Shown here: in pieces, positions 16,432-24,676 of the stretch
How positions within the stretch are numbered: the stretch's first letter is position 1
How the letters are laid out: each line of letters starts with the position of its first letter
NCBI RefSeq assembly: GCF_006636215.1
Contig: NZ_VIFM01000008.1
Coordinates: forward strand, 32,505-96,504
DNA: 64,000 bases
Source of the DNA: Myxococcus llanfairpwllgwyngyllgogerychwyrndrobwllllantysiliogogogochensis
GTDB lineage: Bacteria > Myxococcota > Myxococcia > Myxococcales > Myxococcaceae
Reading direction: 5' to 3'
The notes under the pieces: generated by a model
Database searches by the model: none
Seen by the model: only the letters and a program-made list of their open reading frames with translations
Told to the model about the DNA's origin: nothing
Translations under genes and position numbers: made by a program

Positions 16432-17292
16432 ATGAGCGCTGAGACACGGTTGGACGGGAAGGTGTGCCTCATCACCGGGGCCACCGGTGGCATTGGCCTG
16501 GAGACGGCCAAGGCCCTGGGACGACTTGGCGCCACGCTGGTGCTGGTGGGCCGGGACCCCGCCCGCACCCAGGCCGCCGTCGACGCGGTGAACCAGTCCG
16601 TCGCGGGCGCGCGCATCGACACGATTCTCGCGGACTTGAGTTCGCTCCAGGCCGTGCGTGCGCTGGCCGACACCTTCCGCTCGCGCTACTCGCGCCTGGA
16701 CGTGCTGCTCAACAACGCGGGCCTCATCATCGACCGCCGCGAGGTGACGGTGGATGGGCTGGAGGCCACGCTCGCCACCAACCACCTGGCGCCCTTCCTG
16801 CTGACGCATCTGCTGATGGACACGCTCAAGGCCAGCGGCCCCGCGCGTGTCATCAACGTGTCGTCGGACGCGCACCGGGTCGGCAAGCTCGACTTCACCG
16901 ACCTCCAGAGCGAGCGCCGCTACGACGGCTTCCGCGTGTACGCCACGTCCAAGCTGGCCAACATCCTGTTCACCCACGCGCTGGCGAAGCGGCTGGAAGG
17001 CACGCCCGTGACGACGAACGCGGTGCACCCTGGCGTGGTGCGCTCGGGCTTCGGTCACAATACGAAGGGATTCTTCCGCTGGATTGTGAAGCTCGGCGCG
17101 CCGTTCATGCTGTCCGCCGAAGGCGGCGCGCGGACGTCCATCTACCTGGCTGCCTCGCCGGAGGTGGACGGAGTCTCCGGGAAGTACTTCATCCGTTGCC
17201 GGAAGAGGAAGCCGTCCGCCGCCGCGCGGGACGACGCCCTCGCCGAGCAGCTCTGGCGTGAAAGCGCGCGGCTCACGGGAGTCTCACCATGA
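16432..17292 (+). CDS. Short-chain dehydrogenase, retinol-dehydrogenase-like
   Basis: 286 residues with SDR motifs TGATGGIG (cofactor), LLNNAG, VSSDAH (catalytic Ser) and YATSK (Tyr/Lys). The spacing and the helix KLANILFTHALAKRL resemble the retinol dehydrogenase/WW-domain-oxidoreductase-like branch, usually NADP-dependent with lipophilic alcohols or aldehydes; the bacterial substrate is unknown. The stop overlaps the start of a GST gene by four bases (ATGA), and SelO follows, so three genes with redox links form an operon. The SDR leads it. Confidence 0.87.
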   Translation: MSAETRLDGKVCLITGATGGIGLETAKALGRLGATLVLVGRDPARTQAAVDAVNQSVAGARIDTILADLSSLQAVRALADTFRSRYSRLDVLLNNAGLIIDRREVTVDGLEATLATNHLAPFLLTHLLMDTLKASGPARVINVSSDAHRVGKLDFTDLQSERRYDGFRVYATSKLANILFTHALAKRLEGTPVTTNAVHPGVVRSGFGHNTKGFFRWIVKLGAPFMLSAEGGARTSIYLAASPEVDGVSGKYFIRCRKRKPSAAARDDALAEQLWRESARLTGVSP

Positions 17293-17906
17293 TTGACCTG
17301 TATACGTTCGCCACGCCCAACGGGCGCAAGGTGTCCATCGCCCTGGAAGAGCTGGAGCTGACGTACACCGCGAAGTCGGTGAACATCGGCAAGGGCGAGC
17401 AGTTCACGCCCGAGTTCCTGGCCATCAATCCCAACAACAAGATTCCGGCCATCGTCGACTCGGACGGGCCGGACGGCCGCCCCATCACCGTCTTCGAGTC
17501 GGGCGCCATCCTGCTGTACCTCGCGGAGAAGACGGGCAAGCTCATGCCGTCCAGCCTGCGCGGCAAGACGGAAGTGACGCAGTGGCTGATGTTCCAGATG
17601 GGCGGCGTGGGCCCCATGTTCGGCCAGCTCAACCACTTTGGCCGCTTCGCCTCCACCAAGATTCCCTACGCCATCGACCGCTACACCGAGGAGTCGAAGC
17701 GACTGCTCAAGGTGCTCGACGGGCAGCTGGGCAAGGGAGACTTCGTGGCGGGCCGCTACTCCATCGCGGACATCGCCCTGTACCCGTGGGTCGCGGGCAT
17801 GCGCACGTACGTCCCGGAGCTCTTCGCGGGCCTGGGCCAGGTGCCGCAGTGGCTGGCACGTGTGGGTGAACGTCCCGCCGTGCAGCGCGGCATGAAGGTC
17901 CCCTGA
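17289..17906 (+). CDS. Glutathione S-transferase, YfcG/YghU-like
   Basis: 205 residues, with a GST N-terminal domain (LYTFATPNGRKVSIALEEL, where Thr and Asn near the start are the residues used by nu-class enzymes), cis-Pro (NKIPAIVD), the ESGAILLYLAEKTG glutathione-binding Glu/Ser and a helical C-domain with the N-capping box YSIADIALYPWV. This resembles E. coli YfcG/YghU, which act as disulfide-bond reductases on small molecules rather than conjugating enzymes. It overlaps the SDR gene by four bases and precedes SelO by 20 bases. Redox homeostasis is the inferred theme. Confidence 0.88.
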   Translation: MIDLYTFATPNGRKVSIALEELELTYTAKSVNIGKGEQFTPEFLAINPNNKIPAIVDSDGPDGRPITVFESGAILLYLAEKTGKLMPSSLRGKTEVTQWLMFQMGGVGPMFGQLNHFGRFASTKIPYAIDRYTEESKRLLKVLDGQLGKGDFVAGRYSIADIALYPWVAGMRTYVPELFAGLGQVPQWLARVGERPAVQRGMKVP

Positions 17907-17926
17907 GCGTTACCGTTTCCCCCTCC

Positions 17927-19369
17927 ATGCCCGCGCTCGAACAACTTCGCTTCGACAACACGTACGCCCGCCTGCCTCCCGGCTTCGGCGCGAGGGTGGC
18001 CCCCCGCGCCTTCCCGAATGCCCGGCTGGTGAGCCTCAACCCCGCCGCGCTGCGCCTGCTGGAGCTGGCGCCGGAGGAGGCCCGACGGCCGGAGTTCGTC
18101 GAGGCGCTCGGCGGTGGGCGTCCGCTGCCGGGCATGGAGCCCTTCGCCATGGTGTACGCCGGGCACCAGTTCGGCGTGTACGTGCCCCGACTGGGTGACG
18201 GCCGCGCCCTGCTCCTGGGCCAGGTGCGCAATGGCGCGGGCCAGTCGTGGGATTTGCATCTCAAGGGTGGTGGGCCCACGCCCTTCTCTCGCGGTGGGGA
18301 CGGCCGCGCGGTGCTGCGCTCCTCCATTCGGGAGTACCTGTGCGGCGAGGCCATGCACGGGCTGGGCATCCCCACCACGCGCGCGCTGTGTCTGATTGGC
18401 GGCGACGAGCGGGTGTACCGCGAGGAAGTGGAGACAGGCGCCATGCTGGTGCGGATGGCACCGTCGCACGTGCGCTTCGGCACCTTCGAGTTCTTCCACC
18501 ACTCCGAGCAGCACGAGCACGTGGCGCTGCTGGCCGACCACGTCATCGACGGCCACTTCCCCCACCTGTCCGGCGCGCCGGGGCGTCATGCTCGCTTCTA
18601 CGCGGAAGTCATCGAGCGCACCGCGCGGCTGGTGGCGCAATGGCAGGCGGTGGGCTTCGCGCACGGGGTGATGAACACGGACAACATGTCCATCCTCGGG
18701 CTCACGCTGGACTACGGCCCCTTCGGCTTCCTGGACGAGTTCGAGCCGGGCTTCATCTGCAACCACTCCGACCACCGGGGCCGCTACGCGTTCAACCAGC
18801 AGCCGCGCATCGCGATGTGGAACCTGGCCTGTCTGGGTGAAGCACTCCTCACGCTGATGTCCGAGGACGAGGCCCGAGCCGCCCTCAACACCTTCGAGCC
18901 CACCTTCAGCGCGCACTTCCTGACGCTGATGCGCCAGAAGCTGGGCCTGCGCGAGGTGCGCGAGGAGGACCGCGCCCTGGTGGGTGACCTGTTCGCGCGC
19001 ATGGCCGAGGCCCGCGTGGACTACACCCGCTTCTTCCGCGCGCTGGGACAGCCGGACACGGTGGGGGCGATGTTCGCGGACCGGACGGGCTTCGACGCCT
19101 GGGCGGAGCGCTACCGGGCGCGGCTTGCGTCCGAGGGAAGCGTGGACGCGGAGCGCCGGACGTTGATGGAGCGCGTCAATCCCCGGTACGTGCTGCGCAA
19201 CTGGATGGCGCAGTCCGCCATCACCCGGGCCCAGGAGGGCGACTTCTCGGAGGTGGACCGACTGCTCACCGCCCTGGAAGACCCCTTCACGCAGCGCCCC
19301 GAGTACGAGGAGTACACCACGGAGCCTCCTGCCTGGGGCCGGCACCTGGTGGTGAGCTGCAGCTCCTGA
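17927..19369 (+). CDS. selO: Protein adenylyltransferase SelO (YdiU/UPF0061 family)
   Basis: 480 residues. SelO is a pseudokinase-fold enzyme that transfers AMP to Ser, Thr or Tyr of redox proteins. Visible hallmarks: YAGHQFGVYVPRLGDGRA, the nucleotide-binding LKGGGPTPFSR with its Lys, RAVLRSSIREYLCGEAM, the catalytic loop HGVMNTDNMSILG and metal Asp in DYGPFGFLDEF. The protein ends in SCSS, the position where many eukaryotic SelO proteins carry selenocysteine; here it is Cys, and with Cys elsewhere (LCGEAM) it may form a regulatory disulfide. It is the third gene of the SDR-GST-SelO operon, consistent with control of glutathione-linked redox enzymes. Confidence 0.95.
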   Translation: MPALEQLRFDNTYARLPPGFGARVAPRAFPNARLVSLNPAALRLLELAPEEARRPEFVEALGGGRPLPGMEPFAMVYAGHQFGVYVPRLGDGRALLLGQVRNGAGQSWDLHLKGGGPTPFSRGGDGRAVLRSSIREYLCGEAMHGLGIPTTRALCLIGGDERVYREEVETGAMLVRMAPSHVRFGTFEFFHHSEQHEHVALLADHVIDGHFPHLSGAPGRHARFYAEVIERTARLVAQWQAVGFAHGVMNTDNMSILGLTLDYGPFGFLDEFEPGFICNHSDHRGRYAFNQQPRIAMWNLACLGEALLTLMSEDEARAALNTFEPTFSAHFLTLMRQKLGLREVREEDRALVGDLFARMAEARVDYTRFFRALGQPDTVGAMFADRTGFDAWAERYRARLASEGSVDAERRTLMERVNPRYVLRNWMAQSAITRAQEGDFSEVDRLLTALEDPFTQRPEYEEYTTEPPAWGRHLVVSCSS

Positions 19370-19424
19370 AGCACGAAGGACCCGGCTGGCGCGCGCCAAA
19401 GTGTCTGGATTAGAACCGCGCGCC

Positions 19425-19976
19425 ATGCCTGCTGACGTCGTCATTCCCAAGAACGAGCTCAGTGAGTTCGACCTGCCCCGTATCTGCGTCATCACCGGAC
19501 AGACGGAGGGCGTCTCCTTCAAGCCCGTGAAGTTCGCGTGGTACCCGCGCTGGCTGCTCATCTTCCTGCCGTTCGCGGCCCTCATCGTGCTGCTCATCGC
19601 CATGGTCCTCACCAAGCGGGCCAAGGGCACCCTGCCCTTCAGCGAGGAGGGGTGGGCCCGGTGGCAGCGCAGCAAGCTGCTCTTCGGACTCTCCTTCCTG
19701 GCCACCATCGCCATCCTGGTGGGCGGCATCGCGGTGTTCGCGGGCAAGGGCGATGGGACCCCCATCGTGGTGGCGGTGCTGGTGGCCGTCCTCGTGCCCA
19801 TCGTGGCCTATTTCACGGCGGTGAAGGGACGGGTGCCGTTGGTGCGGAAGATCGACGAGCGGACCATCACCCTCCGCCTTCCCAGCGACTCGGCGGCGAC
19901 CACCATCGCGGCGCACCTGAACTCCGGGCGGCGGCCGCGAAGCGCGCAGCACCCGCTGGAGCTGCGCTCGGCATGA
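19425..19976 (+). CDS. Small membrane protein of unknown function
   Basis: 183 residues from the ATG at 19425 (a GTG eight codons earlier is in frame but has no better ribosome site). After a soluble head with one Cys (RICVITGQTEG, a sequence often seen where a short metal-binding or redox head precedes membrane spans), there is a hydrophobic segment (WLLIFLPFAALIVLLIAMVL), then two more (LLFGLSFLATIAILVGGIAVF and PIVVAVLVAVLVPIVAYF). The tail (KIDERTITLRLP) looks like a small soluble beta element. No family was recognised. Its stop overlaps the next gene's start (ATGA), and that neighbour is also a membrane protein with a Cys-rich head. Confidence 0.7.
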   Translation: MPADVVIPKNELSEFDLPRICVITGQTEGVSFKPVKFAWYPRWLLIFLPFAALIVLLIAMVLTKRAKGTLPFSEEGWARWQRSKLLFGLSFLATIAILVGGIAVFAGKGDGTPIVVAVLVAVLVPIVAYFTAVKGRVPLVRKIDERTITLRLPSDSAATTIAAHLNSGRRPRSAQHPLELRSA

Positions 19977-20386
19977 GCACGGAGACGCCGACAGAGAGTG
20001 CCTCCTGCGCGGCACACCCCGACGTCATCGCGAGCTGGGCGTGTGGCCGCTGCGGCACGTTCATGTGCCCGGCGTGCGAGCGACGGATGCGCCCGGAGGC
20101 GCGCCCCATGTGCCCCGCGTGCTGGGATTTGCGCACGCGCACCGTCAACGCGCCCGAGCGCCATGGCCCGGCGCTCCCCATCATCGGGCTCATCCTCGGC
20201 GTGCTCTCGCTGCTGCCGGCGGCCGTCCTGATTCAGATAGTCGCCGTGGTGGTGAACATCATCGCCTTCGGCCGCACGCGGGAGCCACCCAATCAATCAC
20301 TGCGATGGATGGCCATCGCCGGCCTCGCCCTGACGGGTGTGGGCGTCGTCTGGGGCGGCATCGTCGCGATGATGTTCGTGGGCTGA
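19973..20386 (+). CDS. Zinc-binding membrane protein (B-box-like head, DUF4190-like tail)
   Basis: 137 residues. The N-terminus contains a Cys/His cluster (CAAHPD, WACGRCGTFMCPACERR, MCPACWD) that fits a B-box-like zinc-binding module common in bacterial membrane proteins. Two membrane spans follow (PIIGLILGVLSLLPAAVLIQ continuing through IVAVVVNIIAFG, and WMAIAGLALTGVGVVWGGIV), a pattern seen in DUF4190-type proteins. The start overlaps the previous membrane-protein gene by four bases, so they are coupled and may form one complex. No enzymatic role is visible. Confidence 0.75.
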   Translation: MSTETPTESASCAAHPDVIASWACGRCGTFMCPACERRMRPEARPMCPACWDLRTRTVNAPERHGPALPIIGLILGVLSLLPAAVLIQIVAVVVNIIAFGRTREPPNQSLRWMAIAGLALTGVGVVWGGIVAMMFVG

Positions 20387-20394
20387 TGGCCGTC

Positions 20395-20429
20395 TGGCTC
20401 GCCTGCCCGCCTGGAAGGTTGGCGAGCCA
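20395..20429 (+). terminator. Hairpin after the two membrane-protein genes
   Basis: TGGCTCGCC at 20395-20403 pairs perfectly with GGCGAGCCA at 20421-20429 across a 17-base loop, nine bases after the stop. There is no T-run, so termination is uncertain. Confidence 0.4.
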
Positions 20430-20487
20430 AAAGTCACCCTGAAGGGCGCTTGCCGCACGGGGGAGGCAGGCTGACCTTCCACCTTCC

Positions 20488-21027
20488 ATGACGACGGACC
20501 TCACCCGCCTGCCCTCGCGTGGGTCCCAGGGCGCATTCCACGTCGTCGTCGAGTCCCCACGGGGTTCGACGGTGAAGCTGAAGTACGACGCCGCGCTCTC
20601 GGCCTTCACGCTCTCCCGTCCCCTCACCCGGGGTCTGCGCTACCCGTTCGACTGGGGCTTCATCCCCTCGACACGCGGGCCAGATGGGGACCCGCTCGAC
20701 GCCATGGTGTTGTGGGACGACACCACGTGGCCCGGCGTCGTGCTGCCCTGCCGCGCGCTGGGGGTCCTCCAGGTGGACCAGAAGCGCAAGGGTGGCAAGC
20801 CGGGCGAGCGCGAGCGCAATGACCGCATCATCGCCCTGCCCACGGCGTCGCCTCGCACCGAGCACCTGCGCACATATCAGGACGTGTCCCGACGCGAGCG
20901 CGAGGAGCTGGCGCACTTCTTCCTCACCGCCGTGCACTTCGAGGACAAGGAAGCGCGCATCCTCGGCTGGGAAGGCCCCGAGGCCGCCGAGCGGATGTTG
21001 AACACCCAGGCCGGGACGGGAGGTTAG
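20488..21027 (+). CDS. Family I inorganic pyrophosphatase-like protein
   Basis: 179 residues of the soluble family I pyrophosphatase fold: ESPRGSTVKLKYD (substrate Glu/Lys), YPFDWGFIPST and the metal signature DGDPLDAMVL. It would hydrolyse pyrophosphate to phosphate, pulling biosynthesis forward. By eye two residues differ from the E. coli enzyme: the Asp97 position appears to be Glu (GERERND) and the Lys142 position Arg (ARILGW), which might shift activity or substrate. It is four bases upstream of a CHAD-domain gene, and CHAD proteins bind inorganic polyphosphate, so the pair suggests phosphate or polyphosphate handling. Length matches the family (about 175). Confidence 0.85.
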   Translation: MTTDLTRLPSRGSQGAFHVVVESPRGSTVKLKYDAALSAFTLSRPLTRGLRYPFDWGFIPSTRGPDGDPLDAMVLWDDTTWPGVVLPCRALGVLQVDQKRKGGKPGERERNDRIIALPTASPRTEHLRTYQDVSRREREELAHFFLTAVHFEDKEARILGWEGPEAAERMLNTQAGTGG

Positions 21028-21031
21028 TCAG

Positions 21032-21931
21032 ATGGCCCAACCCACGCCCATCCGCGGACTGGGCCCCGACAGCGAGCTGGGACAGGCCGCGCGGCGCATC
21101 CTCGCGGGCCGGCTGGCGGATGTCCGCAAGCCGGAGGCGAAGCTGTCGGACGAGCTCGACGACGACGGCGTCCACGACATGCGCGTGGCCACGCGTCGGC
21201 TGCGCGCCGCCATCCAGGTGTTCCGTCCGCTCGGAGGGCTGGGCAAGCTGGAGGTGGAGGTGAAGCGGCTCCAGGACGCGCTGGGCGACGTGAGGGACCT
21301 GCACGTCCAGGCGGCCTGGCTGGAGGAGGTCGCGAAGAAGGCGCGCCGCGAGAAGCCCGACACCCGCGCGGGCATCGCCGCGCTGGGCAAGGCGCGACTG
21401 GCGGGCCTGAAGGCGAAGGAGAAGCGACTGCGTTCGGAGCTGGAGCGGTGGGCTTCGCGCACCGTGCCTCGGATGCTGCGCAAGGTGGATGCGCTGGAGG
21501 ACGACCATCGCTTCGGCGGGCGCCGGGTGAAGGAGCCCCTGCACTGGCGGGTGCGCCGGGTGCGCAAGCGGATGCAGGTCTACATGGACGCGCCCGATGC
21601 GGCGTCCGCGCATGCGCTGCGCAAGGACTTGAAGAAGCTGCGCTATGAGCTGGAGATCTTCCAGCCCGCGTTCCGCCGCACCCTGGGCGCGCTGGTGGAG
21701 GTGCTCGTCCCGCTCCAGGAAGGGCTGGGGGAGCTGCACGACGCGGACGTCCGGCTGGAGGTGTTCGAGCGGCTCGCGGCGGGCGGCAAGCCCCGGGAGC
21801 GCAAGGCCGCGCGCGCCCTGCTGCCGCTCATTCGCGAGGGTCGGGCGAAGCGCTCCGCGGAGATTGCTCGCGAGCTCCAGCGCTGGCACGCCGAGGCGAT
21901 TCCCCGGCGACTCATCCAGGTCCTCATGTAG
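21032..21931 (+). CDS. CHAD-domain protein
   Basis: 299 residues, nearly all a CHAD domain (conserved histidine alpha-helical domain): VHDMRVATRRLRAAIQVFRP holds the signature His-Asp-x-Arg-Val-x-x-Arg-Arg, followed by LQDALGDVRDLHV and a second helical half with HALRKDLKKLRYELEIFQP and ELHDADVRLEVF. The basic, helical surface binds polyphosphate in characterised members. The gene starts four bases after the pyrophosphatase-like gene and is probably co-transcribed. It could localise to polyphosphate granules or act as an adaptor; no catalytic residues are proposed. Confidence 0.9.
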   Translation: MAQPTPIRGLGPDSELGQAARRILAGRLADVRKPEAKLSDELDDDGVHDMRVATRRLRAAIQVFRPLGGLGKLEVEVKRLQDALGDVRDLHVQAAWLEEVAKKARREKPDTRAGIAALGKARLAGLKAKEKRLRSELERWASRTVPRMLRKVDALEDDHRFGGRRVKEPLHWRVRRVRKRMQVYMDAPDAASAHALRKDLKKLRYELEIFQPAFRRTLGALVEVLVPLQEGLGELHDADVRLEVFERLAAGGKPRERKAARALLPLIREGRAKRSAEIARELQRWHAEAIPRRLIQVLM

Positions 21932-21953
21932 CGAGGGCCCCTGAGCACCTCGG

Positions 21954-21987
21954 CCATGTCGCGCCCATCATCGGTGGCGCGACGTGG
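21954..21987. terminator. Bidirectional terminator-like hairpin between convergent genes
   Basis: CCATGTCGCGCC (21954-21965) pairs with GGCGCGACGTGG (21976-21987) over 12 bp with one T-G pair and a 10-base loop. It lies between the CHAD stop at 21931 and the lipoprotein stop at 22005, so it can serve both. Confidence 0.6.
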
Positions 21988-22004
21988 CACTCACGAGGCG
22001 AAGC

Positions 22005-22688
22005 TCAGCCGTCACAGTCGAGCGGGCAGCTTTGATGTGACTCGAAGGACTCGCACAACCCGTTTCCGCAAGGGTCGCCAACGGGAGTGTCACAGTCGAG
22101 CGGACAGCTCTGGTGTGACTCGGACGGCTCGCACCGTCCATCTCCGCAAGTACCGCCGATGGGACCGCCACAGTCGGAGGGGCAGCTCAGGTGCGTTTCG
22201 GACGATGCGCACAGTCCATCTCCGCAAGTGCCGCCGATGGGACCGCCGCAATCGGCGGGGCAGCTCAGCTGTGTCTCCGACGACGCGCACAGTCCATCTC
22301 CACAAGTGCCGCCGATGGGGCCGCCACAGTCGGCGGGGCAGCTCTGCTGCGTCTCGGACGACGCGCACAGTCCATCTCCACAAGTGCCGCCGATGGGACC
22401 ACCGCAATCGGCGGGGCAGCTCTGCTGCGTCTCGAGCGGTTCGCATACTCCGTTTCCGCAAGGGTCGCTGGGCCCGTCGCAGTCGAGCGGGCAGGTCTCG
22501 TGCGTCTCCCAGGGGTCACAGACGCCGTCCTCACCGCAAAGCCCCTGAGGTGACGGGCCCTCCTCGGTGAGCGCCGCTCTCGCCACGGAGTCCTCCGCGG
22601 CTCGCGACAACCGCGGCTCGTCAACGCCACAAGCCACGAGCGCGCCGAGACACCATCCACCCAGGAGGACGACCAGTTGCTGCTTCAT
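22005..22688 (-). CDS. Lipoprotein with seven Cys-rich 26-residue repeats
   Basis: 227 residues. A signal sequence ends at a lipobox (ALVAC, Cys20). From about residue 49 to the end there are seven tandem 26-residue units of the form CGDGLCASSETQxSCPADC followed by GGPIGGT. Each has four Cys (two disulfides likely) and acidic residues suited to bind calcium. Units three to five are nearly identical; the outer ones have diverged. Similar CGNGxCE...CPxDC repeats occur widely in myxobacterial surface proteins; their role (adhesion or matrix) is not established. The gene converges with the CHAD gene and is probably monocistronic. Confidence 0.85.
   Translation of the reverse strand: MKQQLVVLLGGWCLGALVACGVDEPRLSRAAEDSVARAALTEEGPSPQGLCGEDGVCDPWETHETCPLDCDGPSDPCGNGVCEPLETQQSCPADCGGPIGGTCGDGLCASSETQQSCPADCGGPIGGTCGDGLCASSETQLSCPADCGGPIGGTCGDGLCASSETHLSCPSDCGGPIGGTCGDGRCEPSESHQSCPLDCDTPVGDPCGNGLCESFESHQSCPLDCDG
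22008..22538 (-). repeat. Seven 78-bp coding repeats
   Basis: The DNA repeats with a 78-bp period, matching the 26-residue Cys-rich units. Central copies are almost identical at the DNA level, implying recent duplication or gene conversion. There are no unique spacers, so it is not CRISPR. Confidence 0.9.
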
Positions 22689-22763
22689 GTGTGACCCCTC
22701 TCGAAAGAGGGGCCGGGGATTATCATGGGCAGCGCCGGAAGGCGTGACACTGACGCTATGTGA

Positions 22764-24509
22764 TTACTGCTGCTGCGTGGGTTGCGTCTCCTGGGTAGAG
22801 CCTGTTCCCGTGGTGCTCCCCTTGGACGTCGCGTTGATGCTCACCGCCTTGGCTTCCCCCGTCTCGTCCGTGGTGAACGAGGCGCGGACCTGGGCTCCCT
22901 CCTGGATGTCCTCGGCGACCGCGCTGAATCCATCCACTGTCACCTGCGTCTGTGGGTTCACCGTCAAGCGGAGCTGAGGCTCACCGCCCTGACTGAGCAG
23001 GACCTCGGTCTCGCTCGCGCGGACCACCTCGCCGGTGAACTGCTGTGGCGTGTTCTGCTGGCTCTGGGTTCCCGACGAGGTGCCGCTGCCCTGCTGAGAG
23101 CCAGAGGGAATCGGGAGCGCGACCACGGGCGGCTGCTGGGGCAGCTGCGTGCCCGACTGTGGCTGCGAGGTGGTGCCCGAGGTGCCCGTCGTGGAATCAG
23201 AGGTCCCGGAAGCAGGCTGTTGCTGCTCGGTCGTCGAAGGCGCGGTGGCGATGGGCTGCTGCTCCGTGCCCGTTGAGGTCGAGTCGGTGGGCTGCTGTTC
23301 CGTTCCGCTCGTCGTCTGTCCCTGTTGCTGCCGGGCATCGAGTTGCTCGAGGGGAGACAGCGGCTGAGTGCCTTCGTCGACCTGTTGCCCCGACCCCCCG
23401 GAGGCCTGGTCCGAGCTCGAATCCGTGGAGGACCCAGTGGAAGGAGCCGTCTGCGAGCCCGTCCCGGAGGAGGAAGCCACTGGCGACTGCGTACCCTGAC
23501 CGGTCTGCGACTCCGTCCCCGTGGGCGCGGAGGCCTGCGTGTCCTGGCCGGTCTGGGACTGTGTGCCCGACGACTGCGTGTCCTGACCGGTCTGCGACTC
23601 CGTCCCCGTGGGCGCGGAGGCCACGGGCGACTGCGGTGTGCCCTGGCCCGGCTGCGATTCGGTGCCCGTGGATGTCGAGCCGGTCTGCGCCGCCTGCTGC
23701 TCGGCCCGTTGCTCCGCGCGCAGTTCGGCTTCCTTCTCCGACCGAAGGTCGGCCTGTCGCTCCGCCTCGCTCTCCGAGTCAGTCGCTCCGGCCTGGGCCT
23801 GCTGCTGAGTCTCTCCAGCCTGCTGTCCTGTCTGGGCTGCCTGTTGCTGCGCATCTCCGGCCTGCTGTCCTGCCTGGGCGGCCTGCTGCTGAGCATCCGT
23901 GGCTTGCTGTCCCGCCTGGGCGGCCTGCTGCTGAGCATCCGTGGCTTGCTGTCCCGCCTGAGCGGTCTGCTGCTGAGCTGCATCCGTGGCCTGCTGGCCC
24001 GCCTGGGCGGCCTGCTGCTGAGCTGCATCCGTAGCCTGCTGCTGCGCGGCTCCCGCCTGCTGCGTGGCATTCGCGGCTTGCTGCTGTGCGGCGCCCGCCT
24101 GTTGCGTGGCATCAGCGGCCTGCTGATTCGCCTGGGCTCCTTGCTGCTGTGCGGCGCCCTGCTGCGAGTTCGCCTCGGCGGCCTGCTGCTGTGCGGCTCC
24201 AGCCTGCTGCTGTGCGGCTCCGGCCTGCGCCGTGGCGTCCGTGGCCTGTTGCTGTGCGGCTCCGGCCTGCTGTGCGGTCTGGGCCTCGTCCGACTCAGCC
24301 GATTCACGTTGAGCGCGGGCCTTCGCCTCGTCCAGCGCCTCCTGCTTGCGCCGTACCTCATCCTGGGCGCTTTCCGCCTGCTGCTGTTGTTCACTCGCGG
24401 TCGCCTGCGTGCCCTGCTGCGACTGCTCATCCTGGCCGCGCTCGCGGCAGCCGGTGACGAGCAGCGCGGCGGCACCGGCGGCCACCCACCCTCTCGCGCG
24501 GAGCTTCAT
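22764..24509 (-). CDS. Gln/Ala-rich repeat lipoprotein with DUF5666-like C-terminus
   Basis: 581 residues. A signal peptide with lipobox (LLVTGC) precedes a helical, Gln/Ala-rich region (about 25-280) built from degenerate units such as AAQAGQQATDAQQQ, probably a long coiled coil or disordered brush. A Ser/Thr/Gly/Gln-rich linker follows. The C-terminal about 80 residues form a small beta domain (FTGEVVRASETEVLLSQGG, LTVNPQTQVTVDG, GAQVRASFTTDETG) resembling DUF5666/OB-like domains in other bacterial envelope proteins. The start at MKLRARGW is set by the signal sequence. It is divergent from the Hsp70 gene. It may form a cell-surface or periplasm-spanning structure, which is speculation. Confidence 0.8.
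   Translation of the reverse strand: MKLRARGWVAAGAAALLVTGCRERGQDEQSQQGTQATASEQQQQAESAQDEVRRKQEALDEAKARAQRESAESDEAQTAQQAGAAQQQATDATAQAGAAQQQAGAAQQQAAEANSQQGAAQQQGAQANQQAADATQQAGAAQQQAANATQQAGAAQQQATDAAQQQAAQAGQQATDAAQQQTAQAGQQATDAQQQAAQAGQQATDAQQQAAQAGQQAGDAQQQAAQTGQQAGETQQQAQAGATDSESEAERQADLRSEKEAELRAEQRAEQQAAQTGSTSTGTESQPGQGTPQSPVASAPTGTESQTGQDTQSSGTQSQTGQDTQASAPTGTESQTGQGTQSPVASSSGTGSQTAPSTGSSTDSSSDQASGGSGQQVDEGTQPLSPLEQLDARQQQGQTTSGTEQQPTDSTSTGTEQQPIATAPSTTEQQQPASGTSDSTTGTSGTTSQPQSGTQLPQQPPVVALPIPSGSQQGSGTSSGTQSQQNTPQQFTGEVVRASETEVLLSQGGEPQLRLTVNPQTQVTVDGFSAVAEDIQEGAQVRASFTTDETGEAKAVSINATSKGSTTGTGSTQETQPTQQQ
23820..24260 (-). repeat. Degenerate 42-bp coding repeats (Gln/Ala)
   Basis: Units of 42 bp encoding 14 residues (AAQAGQQATDAQQQ and variants such as AAQQQAGAAQQQAT) are arrayed in the lipoprotein gene. 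The regular 42-bp period is clearest in the 23820-24035 part and decays toward higher coordinates. They are in frame, so unit number can vary without frameshift. Confidence 0.75.
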
Positions 24510-24676
24510 GGAGACCCCCTGTGTCGTGACTCCCGAAAAAGAAACATGGGAAGTCATCGAACCTCGCCAACCCACGCCCTCTCCGGGCGGCCGCCCACTC
24601 GCCCGTCCTCCACCGAGCAGCCCGGCTCACGACGCCCTACCCTTTCCCGGAGTTTGGCGATAAGGGGCGCACCCCC

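Noticed and set aside
17756..19801. 681-codon open frame antisense to selO
   Set aside because: It covers a conserved SelO gene on the opposite strand and has typical shadow composition.
22008..22538. Repeat array considered as CRISPR
   Set aside because: 78-bp units are contiguous, in frame, with no unique spacers, and encode Cys-rich modules.
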